Part shown: positions 25,561 to 35,218 of the stretch, piece by piece | Layout: each line of letters starts with the position of its first letter | Numbering within the stretch: the stretch's first letter is position 1 | Assembly (NCBI RefSeq): GCF_016864575.1 | Contig: NZ_CP044125.1 | Coordinates: 868,001 to 932,000, forward strand | Direction: 5' to 3' | Source of the DNA: Rhizobium sp. BG4 | GTDB lineage: Bacteria; Pseudomonadota; Alphaproteobacteria; Rhizobiales; Rhizobiaceae | DNA: 64,000 nt | Translations under genes and position numbers: made by a program | Notes under the pieces: model-generated | The model's input: the letters and a program-made list of their open reading frames with translations, nothing else | The model's database searches: none | Told to the model about the DNA's origin: nothing

Positions 25561-27020
25561 AAGCCCAGCCGAAAGCATCGCATTTCATCGACGGCGAGTA
25601 TGTCGAGGATGACGCGGGCAGCGTGATCGAGAGCATCTATCCCGCAACCGGCGAAGTGATCGCCCGGCTGCATGCGGCAACACCCGATATCGTCGAGAAG
25701 GCGATCGCCGCAGCCAAGCGCGCCCAGCCGGAATGGGCGGCGATGAGCCCGACGGCGCGCGGCCGCATCCTGAAGCGGGCGGCCGAGATCATGCGTGAGC
25801 GCAACCGCGAACTCTCCGAGCTCGAGACGCTGGATACCGGCAAGCCGATCCAGGAAACCATCGTCGCCGACCCGACCTCGGGCGCCGACAGCTTCGAATT
25901 CTTCGGCGGCATCGCGGCGACGGCGCTGAACGGCTCCTACATCCCGCTCGGCGGCGACTTTGCCTATACCAAGCGCGTGCCGCTCGGCGTCTGTGTCGGC
26001 ATCGGCGCCTGGAACTATCCGCAGCAGATCGCCTGCTGGAAGGGCGCCCCGGCACTGATCGCGGGCAATGCCATGGTTTTCAAGCCTTCCGAGAATACGC
26101 CGCTCGGCGCGCTTGCCATCGCCGAAATCCTGCATGAGGCCGGCCTGCCGAAGGGGCTCTACAACGTCATCCAGGGCGATCGCGAGACCGGGCCGCTGCT
26201 CGTCAACCATCCAGATGTCGCCAAGGTTTCGCTGACGGGATCGGTGCCGACGGGCCGCCGCGTTGCGGCTGCGGCTGCCAGCCACCTGAAGCATGTGACG
26301 ATGGAGCTCGGCGGCAAGTCGCCGCTGATCATCTTCGACGACGCCGATATCGACAGCGCCATCGGCGGCGCGATGCTCGGCAATTTCTATTCGACCGGAC
26401 AGGTCTGCTCCAACGGCACGCGCGTCTTCGTGCAGAAGAAGATCAAGGGCGAATTCCTGAAGCGGCTGAAGAGCCGCACCGAGGCGATGGTGATCGGCGA
26501 TCCGATGGACGAGGCAACGCAGATCGGCCCGATGGTTTCCTGGGCGCAGCGCCAGAAGGTTCTCGAGTATATCGAGAAGGGCAAGGCCGAGGGCGCAACG
26601 CTGCTGACCGGCGGCGGCATTCCGAACAATGTGGCGGGCGAAGGCTATTACGTGCAGCCGACCGTGTTTGCCGACGTTACCGACGAGATGACCATCGCCC
26701 GCGAGGAGATCTTCGGGCCGGTCATGTGCGTGCTCGATTTCGACGACGAGGCCGAGGTGATCGGCCGCGCCAATGCCACCGAATTCGGCCTCTCGGGCGG
26801 CGTCTTCACCGCCGACATGACCCGCGCCCACCGCGTCGTCGATCTGCTGGAAGCCGGCACATTGTGGATCAACACCTACAATCTCTGCCCGGTCGAAATC
26901 CCCTTCGGCGGCTCCAAGCAATCCGGCTTCGGCCGCGAAAACTCGGCAGCGGCGCTGGAGCACTATTCCGAACTGAAGACCGTCTATGTCGGCATGGGGC
27001 CGGTGCAGGCGCCTTATTGA
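25557..27020 (+). CDS. betB: Betaine aldehyde dehydrogenase
   Basis: 487 aa. Aldehyde dehydrogenase with [20 protein letters not shown], the NAD-binding GSVPTGRRV, catalytic Glu in [11 protein letters not shown] and catalytic Cys in [13 protein letters not shown]. The C-terminus has [15 protein letters not shown]. It oxidises betaine aldehyde to glycine betaine with NAD+ in the cytoplasm, the second step of osmoprotectant synthesis from choline. It begins inside the betI stop codon (4-bp overlap) and is followed by an inverted repeat and betA. Confidence 0.95.
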   Translation: MKAQPKASHFIDGEYVEDDAGSVIESIYPATGEVIARLHAATPDIVEKAIAAAKRAQPEWAAMSPTARGRILKRAAEIMRERNRELSELETLDTGKPIQETIVADPTSGADSFEFFGGIAATALNGSYIPLGGDFAYTKRVPLGVCVGIGAWNYPQQIACWKGAPALIAGNAMVFKPSENTPLGALAIAEILHEAGLPKGLYNVIQGDRETGPLLVNHPDVAKVSLTGSVPTGRRVAAAAASHLKHVTMELGGKSPLIIFDDADIDSAIGGAMLGNFYSTGQVCSNGTRVFVQKKIKGEFLKRLKSRTEAMVIGDPMDEATQIGPMVSWAQRQKVLEYIEKGKAEGATLLTGGGIPNNVAGEGYYVQPTVFADVTDEMTIAREEIFGPVMCVLDFDDEAEVIGRANATEFGLSGGVFTADMTRAHRVVDLLEAGTLWINTYNLCPVEIPFGGSKQSGFGRENSAAALEHYSELKTVYVGMGPVQAPY

Positions 27021-27037
27021 GACGCTGAAATTAAAAG

Positions 27038-27169
27038 AGACCCCTCCCCAACCCCTCCCCACAAGGGGGAGGGGCTAGCTTGCAGCAACCGGTCTGCCCT
27101 GAAGCGGGCTGAAACAGCGCAGCGAATTAAGCCCCTCCCCCTTGTGGGGAGGGGTTTGGGGCGGGGTCT
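27038..27169. repeat. Palindromic repeat between betB and betA
   Basis: 39-bp left arm (27038-27076) and 40-bp right arm (27130-27169) are near-perfect inverted copies, e.g. CCCCTCCCCACAAGGGGGAG on the left. They fill nearly the whole 183-bp gap between betB and betA. Same style as the element at 3405-3554. In the mRNA it would form a long hairpin that may separate betA expression from betIB. Confidence 0.8.
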
Positions 27170-27203
27170 TGAAACCACACGCTGAAACCCATCGAGATCC
27201 ACC

Positions 27204-28856
27204 ATGCAGCAAGCAGATTTCGTCATCATCGGCTCCGGCTCGGCAGGCTCCGCCCTTGCCTATCGTCTCTCCGAAGACGGCAAGAATACCGTCATCGTCA
27301 TCGAGGCCGGCGGTTCGGATTTCGGGCCGTTCATCCAGATGCCGGCAGCGCTTGCCTGGCCGATGAGCATGAAGCGCTATAACTGGGGCTATCTCTCCGA
27401 GCCCGAGCCCAATCTCAACAACCGGCAGATCACCGCGCCGCGCGGCAAGGTGATCGGCGGTTCGTCGTCGATCAACGGCATGGTCTATGTTCGCGGCCAC
27501 GCCGAGGATTATAACCGCTGGGAAGAGCTCGGCGCGCAGGGCTGGGCCTATTCCGACGTGCTGCCCTATTTCAAGCGCATGGAACACAGCCATGGCGGCG
27601 AAGAGGGCTGGCGCGGCACCGACGGGCCGCTGCATGTGCAGCGCGGCGTCTTCCGCAACCCGCTGTTCCAGGCCTTCGTCGAGGCCGGCAAGCAGGCGGG
27701 TTTCGAGACGACGGAGGATTACAACGGCTCGAAGCAGGAAGGCTTCGGGCTGATGGAGCAGACGATCTTCGGCGGCCGCCGCTGGTCTGCGGCATCGGCC
27801 TATCTAAAGCCGGCGCTGAAGCGGCCGAACGTCTCGATCGTCTATGGTCTCGCCCGCAAGGTGGTCATCGAGAACGGCCGGGCCGTCGGCGTCGAGATCG
27901 AGCGCGGCAGCAGCGTCGAGGTGATCAAGGCGAACCGCGAGGTGATCGTCTCGGCCTCCTCCTTCAATTCGCCGAAGCTCTTGATGCTCTCGGGCATCGG
28001 CCCGGGCGCGCATCTGCAGGAGATGGGCATCGAGGTGAAGGCCGACCGGCCGGGCGTCGGCGCCAACCTGCAGGACCATATGGAATTCTATTTCCAGCAG
28101 GTCTCGACCAAGCCGGTATCGCTCTATTCCTGGCTGCCGTGGTTCTGGCAGGGGGTCGCCGGTGCGCAGTGGATGTTCACCAAGTCGGGCCTCGGCACCT
28201 CGAACCAGTTCGAGGCCTGCGCCTTCCTGCGCTCGGCGCCTGGGATCAAGCAGCCCGATATCCAGTATCACTTCCTGCCGGTCGCCATCAGCTATGACGG
28301 CAAGGCGGCGGCCAAGAGCCATGGCTTCCAGGTGCATGTCGGCTACAATCTCTCGAAGTCGCGCGGCAATGTCACGCTACGCTCGTCCGACCCGAAGGCC
28401 GATCCGGTCATCCGCTTCAACTATATGAGCCATCCGGAGGATTGGGAGAAGTTCCGCCACTGCGTGCGCCTCACCCGCGAGATCTTCGGCCAGCAGGCTT
28501 TCGACCAGTATCGCGGACCGGAGATCCAGCCGGGCGAAAAAGTGCAGAGCGACGACGAGATCGACGCCTTCCTGCGAGAGCACCTGGAAAGCGCCTACCA
28601 CCCCTGCGGCACCTGCAAGATGGGCGCTAGCAACGACCCGATGGCCGTCGTCGACCCGGAAACCCGGGTCATCGGCGTCGACAACCTGCGCGTCGCCGAT
28701 AGCTCGATCTTCCCGCATGTGACCTACGGCAACCTCAACGGCCCGTCGATCATGACCGGGGAGAAGGCTGCGGATCATATCCTCGGCAAGCAGCCGCTGC
28801 CGCGGTCGAACCAGGAACCATGGGTCAACCCGCGCTGGGCGGTGAGCGACCGGTAA
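27204..28856 (+). CDS. betA: Choline dehydrogenase
   Basis: 550 aa. GMC oxidoreductase with FAD-binding [19 protein letters not shown], the family signature [20 protein letters not shown], a second signature [17 protein letters not shown] and the active-site His region HPCGTCKMG. It oxidises choline to betaine aldehyde, feeding BetB. Length is normal for BetA. A betC choline sulfatase, present in the S. meliloti bet operon, is absent here. It converges with a toxin gene 5 bp beyond its stop. Confidence 0.95.
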   Translation: MQQADFVIIGSGSAGSALAYRLSEDGKNTVIVIEAGGSDFGPFIQMPAALAWPMSMKRYNWGYLSEPEPNLNNRQITAPRGKVIGGSSSINGMVYVRGHAEDYNRWEELGAQGWAYSDVLPYFKRMEHSHGGEEGWRGTDGPLHVQRGVFRNPLFQAFVEAGKQAGFETTEDYNGSKQEGFGLMEQTIFGGRRWSAASAYLKPALKRPNVSIVYGLARKVVIENGRAVGVEIERGSSVEVIKANREVIVSASSFNSPKLLMLSGIGPGAHLQEMGIEVKADRPGVGANLQDHMEFYFQQVSTKPVSLYSWLPWFWQGVAGAQWMFTKSGLGTSNQFEACAFLRSAPGIKQPDIQYHFLPVAISYDGKAAAKSHGFQVHVGYNLSKSRGNVTLRSSDPKADPVIRFNYMSHPEDWEKFRHCVRLTREIFGQQAFDQYRGPEIQPGEKVQSDDEIDAFLREHLESAYHPCGTCKMGASNDPMAVVDPETRVIGVDNLRVADSSIFPHVTYGNLNGPSIMTGEKAADHILGKQPLPRSNQEPWVNPRWAVSDR

Positions 28857-28861
28857 AGGGG

Positions 28862-29161
28862 CTAGTGGTAGTCGTCTTCGCGTTGGTGGCGGATGGCGGC
28901 AATGGTGACGGCCTGGCTTCCGTCGATGTGAAAGAGAACCACATATCCCGAAGAGCCAAAGGGTACCAGCAATTCGCGCATCAGCGTATTCTCGGCGCTC
29001 GCCTTGCGGCACGAGAATGGGAATTCCTCAAGCACGACCAACGCCTTCATGATGGCATCATAGGCGCGGTCGGCGAGGTCGAGGTCGTAGGCGATAAGAT
29101 AATCGTAGAGTCGGTCGAGGTCTTCCAGCGCCTCGTCGGTGAAGCGAAGCTGATAGCTCAT
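28862..29161 (-). CDS. RelE/ParE-family toxin
   Basis: 99 aa. MSYQLRFTDEALEDLDRLYDYL opens like ParE/RelE toxins, with FPFSCRKASAENTLMRELLV and the C-terminal strand YVVLFHIDG, and AIRHQREDDYH as the usual final motif. Members inhibit gyrase (ParE) or cleave ribosome-bound mRNA (RelE); which applies cannot be told. It follows its antitoxin with a 4-bp overlap. Confidence 0.87.
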   Translation of the reverse strand: MSYQLRFTDEALEDLDRLYDYLIAYDLDLADRAYDAIMKALVVLEEFPFSCRKASAENTLMRELLVPFGSSGYVVLFHIDGSQAVTIAAIRHQREDDYH

Positions 29162-29439
29162 TCCTGCCCGGCCGCACGCTTTGCCTTGGCGGCATCAAGC
29201 TTGGCCTTCAACATGGCCATCACGTCTTCAGCACTGTGATAGACACCCGTCCGCTCGGCTTCCGCCAGCGACGCCAGCCCCCGCGCGATAAATTCCGCCT
29301 GCGTCTTGCGATAGTGAACCTGACGCCGCAGCGAGTCTTCCATCAGCGCCGACAGGGTCTCCCCTTCCTTCAGCACACTTTCGGCGGCAGCGCGCAATTC
29401 GGGATCGACACGGAGGGACGGCAGGGTTGCGGTTTTCAT
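29158..29439 (-). CDS. Antitoxin of the RelE/ParE pair (YlcI/YnfO-like RHH)
   Basis: 93 aa from the ATG at 29439 (MKTATLPSLRVDPELRAAAE), preceded by GGAGCG; an ATG at 29451 is an alternative. An N-terminal ribbon-helix-helix (LRVDPELRAAAESVLKEGETLSALMEDSLRRQV) precedes a charged helix (AMLKAKLDAAKAKRAAG). The first gene of a two-gene toxin-antitoxin operon overlapping the toxin by 4 bp. Confidence 0.82.
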   Translation of the reverse strand: MKTATLPSLRVDPELRAAAESVLKEGETLSALMEDSLRRQVHYRKTQAEFIARGLASLAEAERTGVYHSAEDVMAMLKAKLDAAKAKRAAGQE

Positions 29440-29506
29440 GGGGCGCTCCATGCGTTGCAATTGCGATGCATGATGCTCTTAAAGTGATTTCCTGGCAAGT
29501 CCGGCG

Positions 29507-29872
29507 CTAGCGCCGATAGGGTATCCGTATGCCGGGATCCCCCGCCGGAAAATCCTTGGTGTTGCGGGTGACGAGCAGCATTGCGTGAACCTCGGCGGAA
29601 GCCCAGATGATCGCGTCGGGCAGCTTGATGCGATGTTCCTGCCTGAGACGTACGGCGCTTTCGGCGATACTGCCGTCGAGCGCGATGACATCGAAGCCGT
29701 TGAGGAAGCCGCGGGTGGCGGCGGCGTGCTCCGGTCTGGCGCCGATCAGCACTTCCATCCAGGTGATGATGCTGATCGAGCGCTGCTCGTAGCGCAGCAG
29801 TTCATCGCGCGCCTCAGGCACGGCGTTCAGATAGTCGATCAGGATATTGGTGTCGAAGAGCGCCTTCACCAT
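29507..29872 (-). CDS. vapC: VapC-family PIN-domain toxin
   Basis: 121 aa from the ATG at 29872. PIN-domain acidic residues are in place: MVKALFDTNILIDYL (Asp), ITWMEVLIGA (Glu), HRIKLPDAIIWASA (Asp) and VTRNTKDF (Asn/Asp). A sequence-specific ribonuclease held inactive by its antitoxin. It overlaps the antitoxin gene by 7 bp. Confidence 0.9.
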   Translation of the reverse strand: MVKALFDTNILIDYLNAVPEARDELLRYEQRSISIITWMEVLIGARPEHAAATRGFLNGFDVIALDGSIAESAVRLRQEHRIKLPDAIIWASAEVHAMLLVTRNTKDFPAGDPGIRIPYRR

Positions 29873-30081
29873 TCGCTGCGGAGCTTTTCCTGATAGGCCA
29901 GGCCATCTACGGCCTGATCGCCCCAAAGGCCGAAGGCTTCCTCATCCTTCAGCCGGTCGCGGCGTTTCAGGAAATCATCGACGGCCTCGCGGATCAGCGA
30001 TGCACGCGAGACTTTCTCTTCCCGGGCGATCTCATCCAGTGCCTTAAGCTCGGCCTCGCCGATATCGATCAATGCGCGCAT
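29866..30081 (-). CDS. vapB: VapB-type ribbon-helix-helix antitoxin
   Basis: 71 aa. N-terminal RHH (MRALIDIGEAELKALDEIAREEKVSRASLIREAVDDFL) with a C-terminal toxin-binding tail ending EAFGLWGDQAVDGLAYQEKL. First gene of the pair. An inverted repeat 12 bp upstream is its likely operator. Confidence 0.88.
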   Translation of the reverse strand: MRALIDIGEAELKALDEIAREEKVSRASLIREAVDDFLKRRDRLKDEEAFGLWGDQAVDGLAYQEKLRSEW

Positions 30082-30093
30082 ACTCGGACCCTG

Positions 30094-30116
30094 ATGATAT
30101 CAGATATGTATATCAT
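30094..30116. promoter_or_regulatory. Inverted repeat ATGATAT-N9-ATATCAT (VapB operator)
   Basis: Perfect 7-bp arms at 30094-30100 and 30110-30116, just upstream of the vapB start at 30081. A TA-rich palindrome at this position is the usual binding site for VapBC autorepression. Inference from position. Confidence 0.65.
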
Positions 30117-30165
30117 ACTCCGCCGATACGGAAAATTCCATGCCGAACTTCAAGTTCAGAATCAA

Positions 30166-30642
30166 CTAGAGGAAACCAATCCATCGTCCCGCCAAGAGAC
30201 TCGCAATCCAGGCGCAGAGGGAGATACCGGCGGCGTATCGGATGCGGCGTGGTGCGATCTCGTCGGCGAGCGTGTGGCGCCAACCCTTCCCTGTATGGAT
30301 GAGGATGGCGTTGAGGATGCCGAGGGCGATGATCGAAAGCTTGGCGAGGAAGGCGGGGTTCTCCGCATATTCGGCCGGGCGGACGCTGAAGAGGAGTGCG
30401 CCGGTGAGGATGGCGAGGGCGAGGCCGGTGGCGGCGGCGGTGGAGAGGAAGGGGCCGATGACGGCAAGCGGGACGGACTGGAACCAGCCCATGAGCCTGA
30501 GATCGAGCGGCAGGATGGCGCCGATCAGCAGGCCGATCGACAGGATGTGGGCGGCGTTGACGACGATATAGAGCAGCGCCGAGCGCCGGAGGGCGGCGGC
30601 CGGCGGTGCTGCGGCGATCCATTCGAAGAGGTCTGCGGTCAT
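30166..30642 (-). CDS. Small integral membrane protein (DUF6644/DUF2214-like)
   Basis: 158 aa with four hydrophobic segments: ALLYIVVNAAHILSIGLLIG, VIGPFLSTAAATGLALAILTG, LAKLSIIALGILNAILIHTG and YAAGISLCAWIASLLAGRW. A His in the first segment and HTGKGWRHT in the third loop could be ligands. It lies 3 bp after the DUF6152-type gene; the pairing of these two families is common in my memory of rhizobial genomes. Function unknown. Confidence 0.65.
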   Translation of the reverse strand: MTADLFEWIAAAPPAAALRRSALLYIVVNAAHILSIGLLIGAILPLDLRLMGWFQSVPLAVIGPFLSTAAATGLALAILTGALLFSVRPAEYAENPAFLAKLSIIALGILNAILIHTGKGWRHTLADEIAPRRIRYAAGISLCAWIASLLAGRWIGFL

Positions 30643-30645
30643 CCG

Positions 30646-31029
30646 TCAGTTCGTCTGGATGCGTTCGGGATAGATGTCGTAGCGCTTGCCTGAGACTGTG
30701 ATGCGCACCGCCTTCAGGCGCTTCTCGCTGGCGTCCTGCGAGCGGTTGCCGAGGGCGACGATGGCGTCACCATTCTTCGCCGAGCCCTCGATGAAGCCCG
30801 AGCGTTCCGTCTGGCGCGGATTGCCGAGCTCGACCCGCCAGACGCCATCGGCCGCGGCAACGTCGAGCGACGGATGCGGGCCGCCCATCGAAATCTGCTG
30901 GATCGTGCCCGTCAGCTCCATCTGCTCGGCCTCCGCCCAAGACCAGCCGTGATGGGCTGCGGCGCCTGTTGCGAAGACTGCGGCGAGTGCTGCGGCGGCG
31001 ATCGATTTCCTGATCATGGATATGCGCAT
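30646..31029 (-). CDS. DUF6152-family periplasmic protein
   Basis: 127 aa from the ATG at 31029 (MRISMIRKSIAAAALAAVFA), preceded by GGGAGG. A cleavable signal peptide ends ATGAAA, followed by HHGWSWAEAEQMELTGTIQQ and MGGPHPSLDVAAADG, hallmarks of the DUF6152 family. The N-terminal HHGW after cleavage suggests possible metal binding. Two-gene unit with the membrane protein downstream. Confidence 0.75.
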   Translation of the reverse strand: MRISMIRKSIAAAALAAVFATGAAAHHGWSWAEAEQMELTGTIQQISMGGPHPSLDVAAADGVWRVELGNPRQTERSGFIEGSAKNGDAIVALGNRSQDASEKRLKAVRITVSGKRYDIYPERIQTN

Positions 31030-31178
31030 GTCATGCCTCCCTACCCTGTTCCGGCAAGGGGCAAGTGGCGCGGTGGGCATGCTTGGGAAGGTATTTCACC
31101 AAATGTTGAAACAAGGGGTGATCTTTGCCGACGATTGGGACTAGAAGGGGATGCCCCCATCACGTGCCAGAGTTCGCC

Positions 31179-32528
31179 ATGCCCTCCTCCCATCGCAATT
31201 CCAAGCTGCTCCGCCGTTCCCGCGTCATCTGGGGATCCTTTTCGCTCTGGCGGCCGCGGCTGGTCTTCTGGTGCGGGGCGCTGGCGATCGGGGTGATCAG
31301 CGTCGGCTTTGCCAAGCTCGCCGATCTGGCGCAGAAGGCCTTTACCGGACTGACATCCTCGGGCGAGTGGGCCTTCCTGCTGCCGCTGGTCCTGACGCCC
31401 TTCGTCTTCATGCTGTCGGCCTATCTGGCGGCGACGCTGTTTCCGAATTCGCAGGGCAGCGGCATTCCGCAGGCGATCGCCGCCCGGCATCTGCGCGACG
31501 AGGAAGACCGGACGCGGCTCTTGTCGCTCCGGATCGCCTTCGGCAAGATCGTGCTGACGGTGCTCGGGCTGTTCTCGGGCGCCTCGATCGGCCGCGAAGG
31601 ACCGACGGTGCAGGTCGGCGCGTCGATCATGCTGGCGGTCGCCCGGTTCGGCGGCATGGCACAGGCGCGCGGGTTGATCCTGGCGGGGTCTGCAGCCGGT
31701 ATCGCGGCGGCGTTCAACACGCCGCTCGCCGGTATCGTTTTCGCCATCGAGGAAATGAGCCGCACCTATGAGTCGCGGGCCAACGGGCTGGTCCTCACCG
31801 CGGTCATCCTCTCCGGCCTTGCGGCGCTGGGGCTTTCCGGCAGCTACAACTATTTCGGCGAAGCCTCCGTGGCGCCAACGCAATTGCGCGACTGGGGCCT
31901 CGTGCTGGTCTGCGGCATCGGCGGCGGGGCGCTGGGTGCTGCCTTCAGCGGCTTTGCCCTGCATTTCGGTCAGAAGATCCGCCGCTGGGCGCAGCCGCAG
32001 CCACTGAAGCGCATGCTTGTGCTGGCCGGCATCTGCGGGCTGGCGATTGCCGTGATCGGCATCCTCTCCGGCGGCACGACATTCGGCACCGGCTACGAGC
32101 AGGCGCGCGGCGCGGTCGAGGGCCATGCGCTGCCGCTGCTGTTCTTCGTCGAAAAACTGGCCGCCAGCTTCCTGTCGATGATTTCAGGCATTCCGGGCGG
32201 CATCTTCGCGCCATCGCTTGCCGTCGGCGCCGGTTTCGGCAGCACGGTCGGCTCGCTGCTCGGCACCAGTGTCGCACTCGCCGCCATCCTCGGCATGGCC
32301 GGATATTTCTCCGGCGTCGTGCAGGCGCCGATGACCGCCTTCGTCATCATTCTCGAAATGACCGGAGACCACCAGGCCGTCATCCCGATCATGGCCGTCT
32401 CGATGATCGGCTATGTGACGTCGCGCATCCTGTCGCGCGAGCCGCTCTATCACGGCCTGTCGCGCGTCTTCATCGCCGCGGCCATCCGGGCGCGGCGGGC
32501 GATCGAGAAGGAAGAGGTGGCAGGCTAG
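31179..32528 (+). CDS. ClC-family chloride channel/transporter
   Basis: 449 aa from the ATG at 31179. Ion-pathway signatures of ClC proteins are present: GSGIPQAIAA, GREGPTVQVGAS with the gating Glu, and GGIFAPSLAVGAGFG. About ten to twelve membrane helices (GVISVGFAKLADLAQ, LVLTAVILSGLAALGL and others). No C-terminal CBS domains, as in bacterial short forms. Its stop overlaps the convergent Rrf2 gene by 4 bp. Confidence 0.92.
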   Translation: MPSSHRNSKLLRRSRVIWGSFSLWRPRLVFWCGALAIGVISVGFAKLADLAQKAFTGLTSSGEWAFLLPLVLTPFVFMLSAYLAATLFPNSQGSGIPQAIAARHLRDEEDRTRLLSLRIAFGKIVLTVLGLFSGASIGREGPTVQVGASIMLAVARFGGMAQARGLILAGSAAGIAAAFNTPLAGIVFAIEEMSRTYESRANGLVLTAVILSGLAALGLSGSYNYFGEASVAPTQLRDWGLVLVCGIGGGALGAAFSGFALHFGQKIRRWAQPQPLKRMLVLAGICGLAIAVIGILSGGTTFGTGYEQARGAVEGHALPLLFFVEKLAASFLSMISGIPGGIFAPSLAVGAGFGSTVGSLLGTSVALAAILGMAGYFSGVVQAPMTAFVIILEMTGDHQAVIPIMAVSMIGYVTSRILSREPLYHGLSRVFIAAAIRARRAIEKEEVAG

Positions 32529-32971
32529 GCGAGCATCCGCGTCACGACGGCGCCCTTTGCGGGGGCGACGGCGTCGGCGATCGTCGTCGAGAACAGCACC
32601 TTGCGGGTGGCGTCGGCGACTTTGGCGAAGACGTGGCGGATTTCGCAGTTCTGTTCGCCGTCGCAATCATCGCATTTGCGGTAGGCGGTGATCGACAGGC
32701 AGGGAAGCGGCGCGATGGGGCCGTCGATGATGCGCAGGATTTCGCCGAAGGTGATCATGTCGGCTGGCTTCAGCAGCAGATAGCCGCCTGCCTTGCCGCG
32801 GCGGCTGACGACGATGCCCTGATGTTTCAAGTCGAGAAGGATCTGCTCGAGGAATTTCTTCGGAATCTTCTGCTGGGCGGCAATGTCGGAGATCATCACC
32901 GGTTCGTCGGCGTCGGCCTCGGCCAGCACCGTGAGCGCCCGGAGCGCATATTTTGCTTTCTGCGTAATCAT
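32525..32971 (-). CDS. Rrf2-family regulator divergent from cysH
   Basis: 148 aa. Winged HTH (MITQKAKYALRALTVLAEAD, IAAQQKIPKKFLEQILLDLK, SRRGKAGGYLL). A Cys cluster C-x8-C-x2-C-x5-C follows (PLPCLSITAYRKCDDCDGEQNC), so iron-sulfur or thiol sensing is likely, as in RirA/IscR/CymR. It is divergent from cysH across a 422-bp spacer. Rrf2 regulators next to cys genes control sulfur assimilation in several bacteria, so cysHDN is the probable target. Confidence 0.87.
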   Translation of the reverse strand: MITQKAKYALRALTVLAEADADEPVMISDIAAQQKIPKKFLEQILLDLKHQGIVVSRRGKAGGYLLLKPADMITFGEILRIIDGPIAPLPCLSITAYRKCDDCDGEQNCEIRHVFAKVADATRKVLFSTTIADAVAPAKGAVVTRMLA

Positions 32972-33393
32972 TTCAGACCGTCACACACACCTGCGGCCCG
33001 TGAGCCCCGCCGCACTTCAAGCTTTGCTTTATCCCCTATGGCACAGCCAGCATGAACGGAATTTGAACGTGCCGGCAAAAGCCTTGAGATACAAGCATTT
33101 TGGCCCTGTTTTTCAAGCTTGGCCAATGGGCTTAATTCTACGTCAAAATTGCGTCTTCCGCATCTTTCGGCGCATCACTTCAGATTTCGAATTGACAGGC
33201 GGCGTGTAACTCTACTAAATCACTAGACATTAGCGCTGCCCGCCGGTTTTCATCGCCGGGGCGGCTGCTTTTCTGCATTGCGGCAGCTTCGGAGAGATAT
33301 TTGCTCCTGCTTATGCTGCTTTCGAAATCCCTTTTTCTGTCCGATCCCTCCTCCAGCTGCGATACTCCGGCCAACATCGAGGACAGGATTGCC
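32972..33393. promoter_or_regulatory. 422-bp spacer between rrf2 and cysH, with leader
   Basis: No credible gene. It holds a sigma70-type promoter candidate for cysH at 33192-33220, a GC hairpin around 33238-33262 (GCCCGCCGG-tttt-CCGGGGCGG) and a ~170-nt leader. In-frame codons extend upstream of the chosen cysH start to an alternative start at 33301 or 33310. No known riboswitch is recognised. Confidence 0.5.
33192..33220 (+). promoter_or_regulatory. Candidate sigma70 promoter for cysHDN
   Basis: TTGACA at 33192-33197, then a 17-bp gap to CTAAAT at 33215-33220. An exact -35 with a plausible -10 on the correct strand and about 170 nt before the cysH start. Activity is inferred. Confidence 0.5.
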
Positions 33394-34137
33394 ATGACTG
33401 TTATCCATACAATCGAAGAGGCCGAGGCGCTGAATGCCAAGCTCGCGTCTCTCGACCTTGCCGGAAGGCTGGCCTTTGTCGCCGGTCTCGGCGGCCGCGC
33501 CGTCTTCACGACGTCGCTCGGCATCGAAGACCAGGTGATCACCGCCGAGATCGGCAATCACCGTCTGCCCATCGACGTCGTGACGCTGCAGACCGGACGG
33601 CTCTTTCCCGAGACGCTGGCGCTGATCGACGAGACCGAGAGCCAGTACGACATCAAGATTTCTCGCTACGAGCCCGAACAGGCCGATATCGACGCCTATG
33701 CGGCGAAGTATGGCCTGAACGGTTTCTACGAAAGCGTCGAAGCCAGGCATGCCTGTTGTGGCGTGCGCAAGCTGAAGCCGCTTGCGCGCGCACTCAATGG
33801 GGCAACCATCTGGATCACTGGTCTGCGCCGCGGTCAGTCCAACAACCGCGCCGACACGCCCTTTGCCGAATATGACGCCGAGCGTCATCTCCTGAAGGTC
33901 AACCCGCTGGCCGACTGGGATATCGACGTGATCAAGGCCTATGTCGCCGACAACAGCGTGCCGGTGAACCCGCTGCATGCGCGCGGCTATCCCTCGATCG
34001 GCTGCGAGCCCTGCACCCGCGCCATCAAGCCCGGCGAGCCCGAGCGCGCCGGCCGCTGGTGGTGGGAGCAGGACGAAAAGCGCGAATGCGGGTTGCATGT
34101 TGCTGAAGAGGCGTCGGCGATCCCGGCTGCTCAGTAA
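33394..34137 (+). CDS. cysH: Phosphoadenylyl/adenylyl-sulfate reductase CysH
   Basis: 247 aa from the ATG at 33394 (MTVIHTIEEAEALN), with GAGGACAGG about 10 nt upstream. Starts at 33301 or 33310 would add a hydrophobic head with no obvious function. It has both cysteine pairs of iron-sulfur APS reductases: CCGVRKLKPL near residue 127 and SIGCEPCTRA near 207. It therefore probably reduces APS directly to sulfite using thioredoxin, with a 4Fe-4S cluster. First gene of cysH-cysD-cysN. Confidence 0.92.
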   Translation: MTVIHTIEEAEALNAKLASLDLAGRLAFVAGLGGRAVFTTSLGIEDQVITAEIGNHRLPIDVVTLQTGRLFPETLALIDETESQYDIKISRYEPEQADIDAYAAKYGLNGFYESVEARHACCGVRKLKPLARALNGATIWITGLRRGQSNNRADTPFAEYDAERHLLKVNPLADWDIDVIKAYVADNSVPVNPLHARGYPSIGCEPCTRAIKPGEPERAGRWWWEQDEKRECGLHVAEEASAIPAAQ

Positions 34138-34155
34138 GCGAGGGCAACGCCTGGA

Positions 34156-34210
34156 GCCCCCTCATCCGGCCCTTTCGGGCCGCGCGGCGCAACGCCGGTG
34201 AGGCCACGAA
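34156..34210. repeat. Palindromic repeat between cysH and cysD
   Basis: GCCCC-CTCATCCGGCCC head followed by a tight hairpin GGCCC-ttt-cGGGCC and a CCGGTGAGG that pairs back to CCTCATCCGG. The head is shared with the copy inside betI. It fills most of the 126 bp between cysH and cysD. Confidence 0.65.
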
Positions 34211-34263
34211 GCAAATCACGCAGAGACATCTCTGCACACGAATTGAGAAGTCTGGAGTAGGAA

Positions 34264-35217
34264 ATGCCCGATACCCGCAAGGATACGGAACTCAGCAATC
34301 CCCAGAGCAGCAAGCCGCCGCTCGATCCGCACCTGAAGGCACTTGAGAACGAAGCGATTCACATTTTCCGTGAGGTCGCCGCCGAATTCGAACGCCCGGT
34401 CATGCTTTACTCGATCGGCAAGGACTCCTCCGTCCTGCTGCATCTGGCGCGCAAGGCCTTCTATCCGGGCCGCGTCCCCTTCCCGCTGCTGCACGTCAAT
34501 ACCGGCTGGAAGTTCGCCGAGATGATCACCTTCCGCGACAAAATCGTGAAGGAATATGATCTCGACCTGATCGAGCATATCAATCCGCGCGGTGCGGCCG
34601 AAAACATCACGCCGTTCACCTACGGCTCGGCCCGCTATACCGACATCATGAAGACCGAGGCGCTCCGTAATGCGCTCGACGCCGGCAAGTTCGACGCGGC
34701 CTTCGGCGGCGCGCGCCGCGACGAAGAGGCAAGCCGCGCCAAGGAGCGCATCTACTCGTTCCGCACGCCCGACCATCGCTGGGACCCGCGCAACCAGCGC
34801 CCCGAGCTCTGGAACGTCTATAACGGCCAGATCCGCCAGGGCGAAAGCGTTCGCGCCTTCCCGCTGTCGAACTGGACCGAGGTGGATATCTGGCGCTACA
34901 TCCAGGCCGAGGACATTCCGATCGTGCCGCTCTATTTCGCCGCGAAACGCCCCTTCGTCGAGCGCGACGGCATGATGATCGATGCGACCGATCCGCGTCT
35001 GGAGCTGTTGCCCGGCGAAACGAAGCAGGAGGATTACATCCGCTTCCGCACGCTCGGCTGCTTCCCGCTGACGGGCGCCATCCGCTCGAACGCCACCAGT
35101 CTTGAAGAGATCATCGCGGAGTTGGAAATCGCCACGGTTTCCGAGCGCCAGGGCCGCGCCATCGACCGGGACCAGTCCGGCTCCATGGAAAAGAAGAAGC
35201 GTGAAGGATATTTCTGA
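34264..35217 (+). CDS. cysD: Sulfate adenylyltransferase subunit 2
   Basis: 317 aa. PP-loop ATP pyrophosphatase: [19 protein letters not shown] carries the SxGKDS P-loop, and EWK-like [17 protein letters not shown] supplies the substrate loop. Length and the ending [10 protein letters not shown] are typical of CysD. With CysN it makes APS from sulfate and ATP. Its stop is 1 bp before the cysN start, so the two are translationally linked. Confidence 0.96.
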   Translation: MPDTRKDTELSNPQSSKPPLDPHLKALENEAIHIFREVAAEFERPVMLYSIGKDSSVLLHLARKAFYPGRVPFPLLHVNTGWKFAEMITFRDKIVKEYDLDLIEHINPRGAAENITPFTYGSARYTDIMKTEALRNALDAGKFDAAFGGARRDEEASRAKERIYSFRTPDHRWDPRNQRPELWNVYNGQIRQGESVRAFPLSNWTEVDIWRYIQAEDIPIVPLYFAAKRPFVERDGMMIDATDPRLELLPGETKQEDYIRFRTLGCFPLTGAIRSNATSLEEIIAELEIATVSERQGRAIDRDQSGSMEKKKREGYF

Positions 35218-35218
35218 G

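Noticed and set aside
27204..28856. betA as an alcohol dehydrogenase of another GMC type
   Set aside because: Linkage to betI and betB and the HPCGTCKMG motif make choline dehydrogenase far more likely.
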